From: Pseudomonadota bacterium
GTDB lineage: Bacteria > Desulfobacterota > Syntrophobacteria > Syntrophobacterales > Syntrophobacteraceae
Reading direction: 5' to 3'
Assembly: GCA_023416335.1 (NCBI GenBank)
Contig: JAEZHY010000101.1
Location: 1-64,000 of the forward strand
DNA length: 64,000 nt
The position numbers and the translations under genes are program-made. Shown in pieces: positions 26,964 to 35,324 of the stretch (positions within the stretch are counted from its first letter, which is position 1; each line of letters opens with the position of its first letter). The notes below the pieces were generated by a model. It saw only the letters and a program-made list of their open reading frames with translations. It was not told the origin of the DNA and did not search any database.

Positions 26964-29174
26964 TTATCGAGGGAACTGAACCCGAAAACAGGTATTATAT
27001 CCAGGGGGGGGATCAACGAGTTCAATGCGTCCCCCTGCGCCAGAAAGCAATTGCTTCACCAATGTCAAGCCTAACCCCATGCCGGAGCCGAGAGGATTCG
27101 AGCTTCCTCCGGATGTGGTTGTAAATAGGGGGTCCCAGATTCTTTGCCTCAGATGAGGTGGAATACCAATCCCAGTATCGGCTACTTCCAGAACATGTTG
27201 CTTTGGGACATTCCAGGCCTTAATTGCAATTCGCCGTTGAGGAGCCGAACCCTGCCCCCCAAAAATAGCCTTAAGTGCATTTGTGTATAGGTTAAGTAAT
27301 ACTCCACTGTACAGCGCTACGGGCAAAGGGGGAGTCATAAGATCATTATCTATACTACATTCGACATTAACCTTCCTGTCTTCAGTAAAATAGGAAAATC
27401 TCTCAAGGACGCGCCTCACTTGGCTTTTTACATTCAACGCTGCCTTAGTAACTTGAGGAGCCTGAACGTTTGATATGTAGGTCGATGAAAACTGGATTTG
27501 GCCAGCAATTTCATCACGTGTTTTTTGAACGCGAGTGAGCATCGTAGAAATTGAAGGTGATATAGCTTTAGACCTTATCTCCTTAATTACCTGATCGAGA
27601 TCATGAATTATTCTTTTCATTTCGTGGGTCAAAAATCCGGCCAATACACCCAGGAGTGCTATAGTTTCCATTCTTGAAACAGCAGTTTTTTGATAGTCTT
27701 GGACATCTTTGAGTTCTGTTATGAGTTCTTGAAAGCGCCCAATAACCTGCTGTTTATCACTTTCTGATAAAGTTGGGATTCTAGAAACATAGTCTATAGC
27801 AGCTCTATAGTCTTCCCGCATCTCTTTGACTAACCGCTGGGCTTTTTCCTCCTCAATTCTGCGTTGTTCAGCGTGATCTGCGTATGCAAGCATCTCAAGG
27901 CCAGCGCGAACAATCTGAAAGAGTGCGCGGAATGCACCATTATCTACAAAGCCTTCTCGGTCCATAGAGGGAGTGAGATCTTTGGGCCGTGCAGAATCTG
28001 TATCTTGAGAGGACTCAACGAAAACAGCGCCTACAAGTTGATGGAAATTGGGGAGATATAGCATGGGGTTTAGCTTTGGATGAGCAATCGCTTCTGCAGA
28101 CATGGGGTAAAGATCGTTCATAAACTGAACGCGCCATGTTCGACGATTATGTCCACTATCCAACCCAAGATTCAGCCAGTCATCATCCCTAAATCCAAAC
28201 GGGCGGATTCGAAATCCATGATCGACTATGCCGATACCTCCATTTTCTCTAAGCCATCCATATATCTTACGTCCGTCCAAACCTATATTTTGAAACATCC
28301 CAGCCCGCCGAGGACAATATCGAACATCTGCAAAAAGCCCCCTTGAGATCTGGCTCGGGTATTCGATGTCTCGGCTCAGCAGAATTCTGCCATCTTTATG
28401 CCGAATGCGGTACTTTACCTTTCCATCCTTATGCTCAATGGTTAGCTGGGAATATGCATTATCCAATACTGCAGAGGCAATATCTTGCTCACCTTCTTCG
28501 TCAGTTTTTGGCAGAATTACTGTAAATCCTGGGTCCTGTGCAGAGCCTGCTTGGCGGCTAAACCAGCCCCTCTCAAGCCCAGAGTATGGGTTAATTATGG
28601 ATAGGAGCTCAGTCCTTTGTTCTTTACTGAATTGAATATCTTCAGGATTGCGAAGTTTAGAAATCTTTAATCGAGTACCGGTAGGTCGGTTTCCTTTGAC
28701 GGGCCAGACCTCATACTGGATTTTCACGGTATGTAGCTGGCTTGCTGCATCAATTTTTTCCCATCGAAACTTGGTTTTTAGAAAGGTTTTTCTCCGAGAT
28801 CCGACGTTTGCCACTGTTTCCAGGTCCAGGACTCTCCCAAGAAACCTTACAGCGAAACGCCCGATTCCTTTTGAGCCTGTGACTTTTCGCTGGTATTTCC
28901 GTGAAAGGCGCTGCCTTTGCTTATCGGGAGTAGCGATGCGCATCCAGTTCTGGAGAAACTCATTTTCTGTCATCCCATGACCGTTATCGATTATCTCGAT
29001 GCAGCTTCCGTCAAAGCTCACACGACATTCGTGCGCGTCAGCATCATATGCGTTCTTGATAAGTTCTAATAAAGCAACATCGGCCTTCGCGACCAAACGC
29101 TCGCCAAGTTCCTGCAGAAGGCGCCCCTGTGTTTGAAAATTGGCCGCGGCTACTTTTCTTCCTGATTCAGGCAT
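26964..29174 (-). CDS. Double-GHKL protein: Hsp90/MORC-like ATPase fused to a histidine-kinase core
   Basis: 736 residues, soluble. The N-terminal module has Hsp90/MutL/MORC motifs: ELIKNAYDADA (E37, N41), EIIDNGHGM (D63) and GSKGIGRFA (100-108). A transducer-like region follows to about residue 400, then a coiled coil (EEEKAQRLVKEMREDYRAA). The C-terminal module is a kinase core: H-box FLTHEMKR (H517), N-box LYTNALKAIF (N632), G1 VADTGIGIP (D666), F-box WDPLFTTTSGG and G2 GSGMGLGLTLV (696-704). Two ATP-binding GHKL folds in one chain is unusual. The start overlaps the methyltransferase stop by eight bases. Prokaryotic MORC-like ATPases are known partners of restriction-modification systems. 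Role proposed: sensing or switching for a methylation-linked defence. Confidence 0.85.
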   Translation of the reverse strand: MPESGRKVAAANFQTQGRLLQELGERLVAKADVALLELIKNAYDADAHECRVSFDGSCIEIIDNGHGMTENEFLQNWMRIATPDKQRQRLSRKYQRKVTGSKGIGRFAVRFLGRVLDLETVANVGSRRKTFLKTKFRWEKIDAASQLHTVKIQYEVWPVKGNRPTGTRLKISKLRNPEDIQFSKEQRTELLSIINPYSGLERGWFSRQAGSAQDPGFTVILPKTDEEGEQDIASAVLDNAYSQLTIEHKDGKVKYRIRHKDGRILLSRDIEYPSQISRGLFADVRYCPRRAGMFQNIGLDGRKIYGWLRENGGIGIVDHGFRIRPFGFRDDDWLNLGLDSGHNRRTWRVQFMNDLYPMSAEAIAHPKLNPMLYLPNFHQLVGAVFVESSQDTDSARPKDLTPSMDREGFVDNGAFRALFQIVRAGLEMLAYADHAEQRRIEEEKAQRLVKEMREDYRAAIDYVSRIPTLSESDKQQVIGRFQELITELKDVQDYQKTAVSRMETIALLGVLAGFLTHEMKRIIHDLDQVIKEIRSKAISPSISTMLTRVQKTRDEIAGQIQFSSTYISNVQAPQVTKAALNVKSQVRRVLERFSYFTEDRKVNVECSIDNDLMTPPLPVALYSGVLLNLYTNALKAIFGGQGSAPQRRIAIKAWNVPKQHVLEVADTGIGIPPHLRQRIWDPLFTTTSGGSSNPLGSGMGLGLTLVKQLLSGAGGRIELVDPPPGYNTCFRVQFPR

Positions 29175-30483
29175 GGCGTCCTTCCCATTGCGAAAAGCTG
29201 TTGAGTACGGCGTTTAATTGGCGGATTTCAATCTTCTTGAGTTCCTTGGCATGAGGAACAACTCGATCTTCGAAATCTATTCCAGTCAAATAGGTGCGAA
29301 TACGTGACCAGTCGAGTTCTCTCTCAGAATAAATGCCGCACACTGAACCTACAGCATGGGCCATGATTTCGTTTATGACTACTTTCGGTCCGAATGACGT
29401 AAACCCAGTACTGACGAGAAGTTTTGGGGCGGTGAAAAGTCGAAATCGATACCAGGGGTCCTGCGAATGGCACGTCCAGGTGTCACGACGAGTCGGGGGG
29501 ATGCTGTCTAGATACGTTCGTAAACGACTCGAAATAGTTTCAGCGAAGGATTTTATTAGCCAGCATCGTGCTCCTGCTGATACAAAGCATTCTTGAAACA
29601 TAGAGTAATTTAAGCATGTGACATCGCGGGGCAGTTCACGCATCGACGTGACGCAGGGAAGCACATCTTCAAGTTCAAGTCCGGCATGAATCCGCTCACC
29701 TTCAGTCAGTGTAAAGACCTTTTGAGTACCTGGACTCATACCTCTCATGGCCCACAGTGAACCTCGCGGTTCATAGCTCAAGAGTGGCCTTTTCGAGCCC
29801 GTCATATTTTTCGGCTGCAAGATATTGCCTTTGCAATCAACTTGAAAGAAGCACCAATTTGAGTCGCGATTTTTCTTATCAATAATCGAAATCGATGCAG
29901 TAGTGAGCACACCATCGAAGATTGGTTCGACAAATTTATAAACATCTACGTGCCACTTGTTCCTATTTATATACTCCCTTAATGGACTGGCGGATGGACG
30001 TGAAACCCACTCATAAGGAACGACTACTGATACGAGCCCTTCCATTTCAGTCTTGAGAAGCCCAAGAAAGAGGAAATATACATAAAGATTGCACTTTCGA
30101 TTGATTGCTACTCCAGTTTGTTTCTCAATTCTGCGTGCAACCGAATCTCGCCATCCCTCTTCCAAATCATGGTGGCGCACATAAGGTGGGTTCCCGACGT
30201 AACACGAGAATCCATTTTCATCATGTTCAAATGCACACATATAACGAATTTTAGCGTTGGCTGGCAGGTTGAGGGTGGGATATCGAGCAGTGTCGATCTC
30301 GACTCCTTCATATGAATCATAGAGACCGCTGATTGCGAACCGTCCATCTCCAGCACCAAGATCCAGAACTCGAGAGAGATGAGGCCGATAGCGATGCGTG
30401 ATCCTCCAGAATAGCTGGATGACCTCTGAGGGCGTTCTGACCTGTGAGCGCGCAAGCTCGTATGCTGCCTTGTGCCTCGCCAT
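29167..30483 (-). CDS. N6-adenine-type DNA methyltransferase
   Basis: 438 residues. Motif X-like RSQVRTPSEVIQLFW precedes SAM-binding motif I VLDLGAGDGRFA (39-50). Motif II is GVEID and catalytic motif IV is VGNPPYVRHHD (N98-Y101). This is the order of gamma-type N6-adenine methylases such as Eco57I or type I M subunits. The C-terminal 250 residues should hold target recognition (PWYRFRLFTAPKLLVSTG). No nuclease or helicase domain is fused. An AGGTAA site precedes the ATG. It is the first gene of the operon and transcribes away from a broken nuclease-like gene on the other strand. Confidence 0.85.
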   Translation of the reverse strand: MARHKAAYELARSQVRTPSEVIQLFWRITHRYRPHLSRVLDLGAGDGRFAISGLYDSYEGVEIDTARYPTLNLPANAKIRYMCAFEHDENGFSCYVGNPPYVRHHDLEEGWRDSVARRIEKQTGVAINRKCNLYVYFLFLGLLKTEMEGLVSVVVPYEWVSRPSASPLREYINRNKWHVDVYKFVEPIFDGVLTTASISIIDKKNRDSNWCFFQVDCKGNILQPKNMTGSKRPLLSYEPRGSLWAMRGMSPGTQKVFTLTEGERIHAGLELEDVLPCVTSMRELPRDVTCLNYSMFQECFVSAGARCWLIKSFAETISSRLRTYLDSIPPTRRDTWTCHSQDPWYRFRLFTAPKLLVSTGFTSFGPKVVINEIMAHAVGSVCGIYSERELDWSRIRTYLTGIDFEDRVVPHAKELKKIEIRQLNAVLNSFSQWEGRHA

Positions 30484-31448
30484 TCTTTTTACCTAGAGTC
30501 GCATCTCAGTATTCCATATTAATGGGAAATACATAGCACAAAATCACGAATACCTTGATTTTTCAAAATATTGACAGTAGCCCATCCGCTGTTAGCGGTC
30601 AAGCGGATTGTCCACTGGATATTGAATCTAGTTGAGGTCTCGCCTGGGGTCGGACCAGCCGATTGCCTTAAAAAGAAAGACTAATCGGAATCATGCTATC
30701 CTAAGTACTTGAAAATACATTGGCTATACTTCTAAAACCCCCAAATATTACCGTTCCGGGTTCATTCCTTTTTGTTGTTGCCATGGGCAGACCAGGGCGA
30801 CCCACCTTAGTATCGTTCAGGAACGAAGTGCATGGCCGAAAGAGAGCCGGTGCGTGGTTTGACTTGACGATTCCCCCCTTTCAGTTGCTGGTGACGGCAT
30901 TCAGCCGCTATTATTTACACGAAAGCGACTGTATTTCAAGTTGCAGGTTTCACTTGAAACCTCTTACGGATAGGGAGGAGCCTTGCTAGGAAGGATACGC
31001 GATTCCGGTTGCTCATCCGGCCGAGTTGCTCTCTGCTTCTTACGGGTATGGCTGGCTTTGAGAACCCTTCTGGATTTACCGGCGTGGTTTCATCCAATTA
31101 TCACGCGAAGCCCGCGAAGGGCACGAAGAAGACTGGATTCCTGAGGATGGAGAATCCTTGGCTCTTAACGCTTTACCCCAACAGCCCTATAACATGCGAT
31201 TTATTTAAGTAGGAGAAAGTGGTTGCTGCTGTTGGGGGGGAGAAATGAAATTCATGTCTATTTGCATAGCTGGACAAAAAACAAAAGACAAAGTCAAATC
31301 CAGCTCGAAGTAGGAGCACGCAGTAAAATGATCTGAATCGCTGAATCGATCAGAGGGAAATGGAGATAACTCGGACACCCGAATTTCGTACGCTGTTTCG
31401 GATCGGGTTTGTTATATTCTTGCGGCTGAAGAGAGGAGGTGACTTGAA
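30484..31448. other. Divergent region between the operon and the broken nuclease-like gene
   Basis: AT-rich near 30490-30600, which should hold the operon promoter on the minus strand (TTGTGC and TATGGA are spaced 17 bases but are weak matches). A short frame at 30720-30989 has no ribosome site and no recognisable domain; I do not call it. The glcF 3' fragment is listed separately. Near 31095-31125 there is a CGCGAAGGGCACGAAG segment of the CACGAAA repeat type. Confidence 0.4.
30990..31061 (+). pseudogene. Orphan 3' end of a glcF homologue
   Basis: 24 codons including the stop encode EGYAIPVAHPAELLSASYG and a short tail, almost the same as the end of the glcF product (EGYAIPVVHPAELLAASYG). 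Over about 80 bases I count roughly eleven differences from 24831-24910, mostly at third codon positions; similarity continues some 25 bases past the stop. The pattern is like divergence between orthologues of related species, not a fresh duplication. The rest of the gene is missing. Confidence 0.8.
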
Positions 31449-32054
31449 TTGCCCATATACGGCTATGGCGAAGACGCACTTACCTTCCATGCTTTGAGTA
31501 CGGGTCTTTCTGATTTACTGACTCAGCTGCGGGATAACAGCGACCCTGCCTAAGCGATCTGCTTTTTCCGACCCAGCTTTGGCCGGCGCAGTTCAGCACC
31601 GGGTAGGTCCCTGCGTTCCGAGTTCGGTGAGTTCGATGCGATCATGGGGACGTCGCGGGCTGTGTACCTCATCGAGGCAAAATGGTCCGGCTCGAGTGAG
31701 TTGAATAGAGAGAAACTGGAGTTGCGCCCCGAGCAAAAAAGAAGGCACGAAGCATTCCGGGCCTATTTGAATGAGTGGCGCCGTGAATATTCGAGCTGTT
31801 GGGCGGAATTCGTGTCGAGAATGAAGCCGGTACTCAAACTTCAGAATATGAGCCCACCATCGGCTGGCACGAAGCTGGCGAGGAACCTGGAATATGTGCT
31901 CCGAGCGCTCAATGGGTGTGGTTCCGAGGTCAAAGACGTCCTGCTGTTCTGCCGGTTGGACGAATCAACTCCAGTCCCAACTGTTTGCGACAATTTCACC
32001 GTGATTATACACTCTTGCCCTCCAGTAGAGGGCGGCAGCTTCATTTCGTTTTGA
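31449..32054 (+). pseudogene. PD-(D/E)xK-like nuclease gene broken by an in-frame TAA
   Basis: A GAGGAGGT site (31433-31440) stands eight bases before a TTG at 31449 that begins PIYGYGEDALTFHALSTG. The frame hits TAA at 31551, then continues in the same frame without interruption to 32054. After the stop, the second half reads SEFGEFDAIMG followed by VYLIEAKWSGSSE. A D then E-x-K separated by about 15 residues is the PD-(D/E)xK nuclease core. About 201 codons in total. As it stands the product would be a 34-residue stub plus, possibly, a reinitiated fragment from ATG 31644. The nuclease call is inference from the motif. Confidence 0.6.
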
Positions 32055-32099
32055 CAATGCCTTTTGTTCAGGAGGGGTGACTCAGTCAGTCATTAATTT

Positions 32100-32534
32100 C
32101 TATTCAGGCAAAAAGTTATAGTCCAATGTTTGGGAAAAAGAATAGGGCCACGTAGAGGGAAAGGTACTTTCGGGGAGCCCGGTTTCCTTAGCCGCGATAA
32201 TAATAGCTTTGCTGTACGCCTTCTCAAGCTTTTGCTCAATCTCGCTGCCCAGGCTGGGGCTGTCTTCGAGCAAATCCTGCAGGCTTGCCCGTTGCTCTTT
32301 GATTGAATACATCCAACTGTTGGAACGCATTCCCGGCTGAAACTGCCATTTCAAGAGGTGTGCAATCAAAACGGCCAAACGGTTCATGAACGCCCGCTTT
32401 TCGCTCTTCCCCATGCTCTCGAGTTCCTCTGCAATGTTTTGCAAATCGACATCCGACAGTTCCCCCAAGCGAATGAGCCGGGCATTTTGCATTGCCCACG
32501 AATAGAAATCTTTCTCGTAAAGTTCAGCATCCAT
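32100..32534 (-). CDS. DUF29 family protein
   Basis: 144 residues. The ATG at 32534 (AGGAAGGT seven bases upstream) gives the exact DUF29 layout: LYEKDFYSWAMQNARLIR at the start, DLQNIAEELESMGKSEKR, then LLKWQFQPGMRSNSWMYSI, and a C-terminal FPSTWPYSFSQTLDYNFLP. DUF29 proteins are small helical proteins of unknown function, abundant in cyanobacteria and deltaproteobacteria and often in variable regions. The upstream open frame to 32831 has no support. Confidence 0.85.
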   Translation of the reverse strand: MDAELYEKDFYSWAMQNARLIRLGELSDVDLQNIAEELESMGKSEKRAFMNRLAVLIAHLLKWQFQPGMRSNSWMYSIKEQRASLQDLLEDSPSLGSEIEQKLEKAYSKAIIIAAKETGLPESTFPSTWPYSFSQTLDYNFLPE

Positions 32535-32821
32535 GTTTAGTACCTTCCTGCGCCAGATTACGCAACCTAATGCCTCAATGATACCACACAAAAGAGACTT
32601 GTCCAGATGCTGTGGGTGATAGGAACAATTGGCCACAAACTCCAGAATAGTTTGACGGAATGGAAAGATCTTTGCCCGCCAAACAATCAGGTATGATCCG
32701 AAGTAGTAATAGAGATATCTGTATTTGCAGATGGCCATTGAATCCTGTGTTACCCCCCGCTCACGGCACTGAGAGAGGCCGCTAAAGATTCGGCGAGGGT
32801 GGTTTTCCATGTTGTGGCCAA

Positions 32822-33295
32822 TCAATGGCAAATCGGCTTAACCTTCATGATGGCCAGGAAAACCTGAAGGCCTTTCGATGAAGGGGCGCGATAGCAGCCC
32901 GATGCACCAAGATGCTTGACAGCTAATACTGCAAGTTCCCAAGCCATGGGTTCGTCAACTTCGAAAGCATCCGCATCCCCAAAGATAGCAAAGCCGGTGA
33001 TGGATTCGAGATCCTTTAGTATTTCGGACTTCGCTCGTATTCGAGATGGTACGGAATCGTTGCTCCATGCCCACTTCCAGGTACCTGGACCTGAAGCGTA
33101 GCTGCCGATATCGACAATATCCGCTTCGAGGCTAACATCTCCGTCCGGGGTAAGAAATTGGAGTTTTTCCGCCTCCAGATCGTACCAATATCTGGGAAAA
33201 CGTCCGATACCGTACTCAGATGAGAGGGCACCTTGTTTTCTCCGAAACTCCTCGGTCGCTTCGCGAAGAAAAATCTTAAACTCCTCGTCTGTCAT
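32822..33295 (-). CDS. Hypothetical protein, DUF6882-like
   Basis: 157 residues from the ATG at 33295 with a GGAA-type site. The arrangement (YWYDLEAEKLQFLTPDG, IGSYASGPGTWKWAWSNDSV, then AMAWEL-like EPMAWELAVLAVKHLG and a terminal GLQVFLAIMKV) recalls DUF6882 proteins, which are small alpha/beta proteins of unknown role. No export signal. It lies 80 bases after the HD-domain gene in the same direction and may be co-transcribed. Confidence 0.6.
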   Translation of the reverse strand: MTDEEFKIFLREATEEFRRKQGALSSEYGIGRFPRYWYDLEAEKLQFLTPDGDVSLEADIVDIGSYASGPGTWKWAWSNDSVPSRIRAKSEILKDLESITGFAIFGDADAFEVDEPMAWELAVLAVKHLGASGCYRAPSSKGLQVFLAIMKVKPICH

Positions 33296-33375
33296 ATTCC
33301 AGATTCCACGATGAACATTGAGCCTTGTCTGTTGGCACAAGAAGGTGTTTTGACAATGTAGCTCGCAATCTTCTG

Positions 33376-34080
33376 TCACCCTGGCTGTCCCCGGGGCGAC
33401 AGACCTCCGGTCGGCAGTCCGAATTCCATTTCACTCCTGAGCTGGAGGAGAAAGCCTTCGATGTATTCCGTACGCCGCCGTGCTTCTTTTCTTCCTGCGC
33501 CGGTATGCATTTGTTCATGGATTTTCAACAGCTTGAGGTAGAAGTGATCGATTGAGTACTTGCCGTCATCGGGTTTTTGGGATTCGGGGAAGGGTTCCTC
33601 TGCGTTGTAGATGGATTGCCCGGCTTTACCGCCGACCATGAAGCAGCGGGCAATCCCGATGGCCCCGATGGCATCGAGACGGTCGGCATCCTGGACGACT
33701 TTTGCTTCTATTGTTCTTGGCGAAATATTGGCGGAAAAGCTGTGAGCTTCAATCGCGTGTTCGATGTCTTTGATGAACCTTGACGGATAGCCGTGAGATT
33801 GCAACAACTCAGCCGCATGATGAGCCGCAGCCTGCGATGACTTGCTTCTCCCGGCTGAATTCTTGCCATAGGTTATGCAGTCGTGCAGCCATGCCGCCGG
33901 AATTATTATTTCCAATTGAGCTTCTTCCGTTCGGGCAATCAGTATTGCGTTGGCAACCACTCTCCTGGTGTGTTCGATATCATGCGCGGGATCTTTGAAG
34001 CCGATACCCCGAAGGATCGATTCGAACCGAGCCTCCCATTCAACCAGGAAATCTGATAGGTCGTCCACATGGACCTCCAT
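33376..34080 (-). CDS. HD-domain metal-dependent phosphohydrolase
   Basis: 234 residues. The HD superfamily metal ligands are present: DIEHTRRVVANA, AAWLHDCITYG (the HD pair), an IEHAIEAHSF histidine block and VVQDADRLDAIGAIGIAR. This order matches YedJ-type HD hydrolases that act on phosphoesters or nucleotides; the substrate is unknown. AGGAAG lies 13 bases before the ATG. A GTG four codons in has a closer GGAGGT and is an alternative start. Confidence 0.82.
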   Translation of the reverse strand: MEVHVDDLSDFLVEWEARFESILRGIGFKDPAHDIEHTRRVVANAILIARTEEAQLEIIIPAAWLHDCITYGKNSAGRSKSSQAAAHHAAELLQSHGYPSRFIKDIEHAIEAHSFSANISPRTIEAKVVQDADRLDAIGAIGIARCFMVGGKAGQSIYNAEEPFPESQKPDDGKYSIDHFYLKLLKIHEQMHTGAGRKEARRRTEYIEGFLLQLRSEMEFGLPTGGLSPRGQPG

Positions 34081-34400
34081 CGGATCCGATAAGCTTCCTG
34101 AATTCCATGATACAGGGACATCAGGATACAGAAAGAGCGCTTTTGCATCAATAAATTACCCTCGCGGCTGTTAAGTCTCGGACCGATTTTCAGATTAGCC
34201 CCTTCTCAGATTGGTCAAACCGGAAACGAAAAGAGGATCTCTCGGTGGAAACTTGTTTCTCCTTTCGGTCATATGATTATTCAAGATATGCAAAGGCACA
34301 AGGTGGCCCTGCAAGCAACGATGAGATCATTTAAATCCTATAAGGTTTTTACCAGACCAACGGCCCGACATCCACCAGACCTGTGAGGATGGGAATTCGT
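34081..34400. other. Intergenic, nothing identified
   Basis: Moderately AT-rich, no coding frame with a ribosome site, and no strong hairpin. It should contain the promoter of the HD-domain gene on the minus strand and the 3' flank of the alpha/beta hydrolase gene. Confidence 0.3.
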
Positions 34401-35324
34401 TTAGTTTGCCTTTTGAACAAACGCCGCCAGTTCCCTGTTAAACCGGCCCGGAGCCTCCCAAAATGCTGAGTGCCCGACGTTTTTATAAAAGGACGCTTGG
34501 GCGTGGGGAACGGTCTCTACTACATATTTTGCAAGACCGAGCCGAACTACCCGATCCTCGACTCCGTGGGTAACCAGCACCGGGACTTTAATTGCCTTGA
34601 GCGTTTCTTCATAGAAAGCCGCCCTCTTCATCCACTGTCGTATCTTGCTCGGCACCATCATACTGATCGCGGTGAGCTGGTCCAAATCCGCCTCCGATGG
34701 CGGAGTGTGAAAGCACCCACGGTTAAATTCGCGGGTAGCCTTCAGGCTTTGGACGAGATCTTCGGAGAGCACGCCTCCTTTAAACCCGGAGCCCGGCCCC
34801 ACGAACTTTGGATCGCTGTTGACTGCCGACCCCACGAAATTGATCCCGCCGATATGTGAGTCGCCATATTTGGTTAGATAGTCACCGACGACCCGGGTGC
34901 CGTAAGACCAGCCGACCAGCACCGGTTTCTTCATTCGTGATGAGGTGATCACCGCATTGAGCGTTTCGGCGTAATGCGCCCCATTGTTGAATACGGCCGG
35001 GTCATAGGGCTTATCGGACCCGCCGTGGCCGGCCAGGTCGAAGGTGATCATGCGAAACTTCCTGGCGAGCACCGAATCGGTGATCTGCTTCCACCAGGCA
35101 AGATGGCTTTGCAGGAGGCCGTGGATGAAGATAATCTCGGGACCGTCTGGATTGCCCCATTCCTGAACGCTGATGTTCACTCCGCCTGGTGCCGTGACCC
35201 GAAACTCTGTAACAGGCTTGACCGATGCAAAATCGGTCCGTGCGGCAGCGCTCCCTGGTAAGAGCAGCAGCAGCGTAAGTATTATGAACGGTTGCGGTGC
35301 CAGTCGCTGTAATTGTCGGTTCAT
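34401..35324 (-). CDS. Exported alpha/beta-fold hydrolase
   Basis: 307 residues. The ATG at 35324 is fixed by AAGGAGGAGG six bases upstream and starts a signal peptide (FIILTLLLLLPGSAAA). The fold motifs are complete: IIFIHGLLQSHLAWW oxyanion loop, FDLAGHGGSDKP, nucleophile elbow VGWSYGTRV, acid HGVEDRVV and histidine VGHSAFWEAP. This looks like a haloperoxidase/lipolactonase-type serine hydrolase acting in the periplasm. The substrate is unknown. It appears monocistronic. Confidence 0.87.
   Translation of the reverse strand: MNRQLQRLAPQPFIILTLLLLLPGSAAARTDFASVKPVTEFRVTAPGGVNISVQEWGNPDGPEIIFIHGLLQSHLAWWKQITDSVLARKFRMITFDLAGHGGSDKPYDPAVFNNGAHYAETLNAVITSSRMKKPVLVGWSYGTRVVGDYLTKYGDSHIGGINFVGSAVNSDPKFVGPGSGFKGGVLSEDLVQSLKATREFNRGCFHTPPSEADLDQLTAISMMVPSKIRQWMKRAAFYEETLKAIKVPVLVTHGVEDRVVRLGLAKYVVETVPHAQASFYKNVGHSAFWEAPGRFNRELAAFVQKAN

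Noticed and set aside
30720..30989. Open frame of 89 codons upstream of the glcF fragment
   Set aside because: No ribosome site, composition not convincing and interrupted by the repeat junction; left as intergenic.
31551..31553. Stop-codon read-through in the nuclease-like gene
   Set aside because: The codon is TAA, which is not known to be recoded as selenocysteine or pyrrolysine; no recoding structure was seen.
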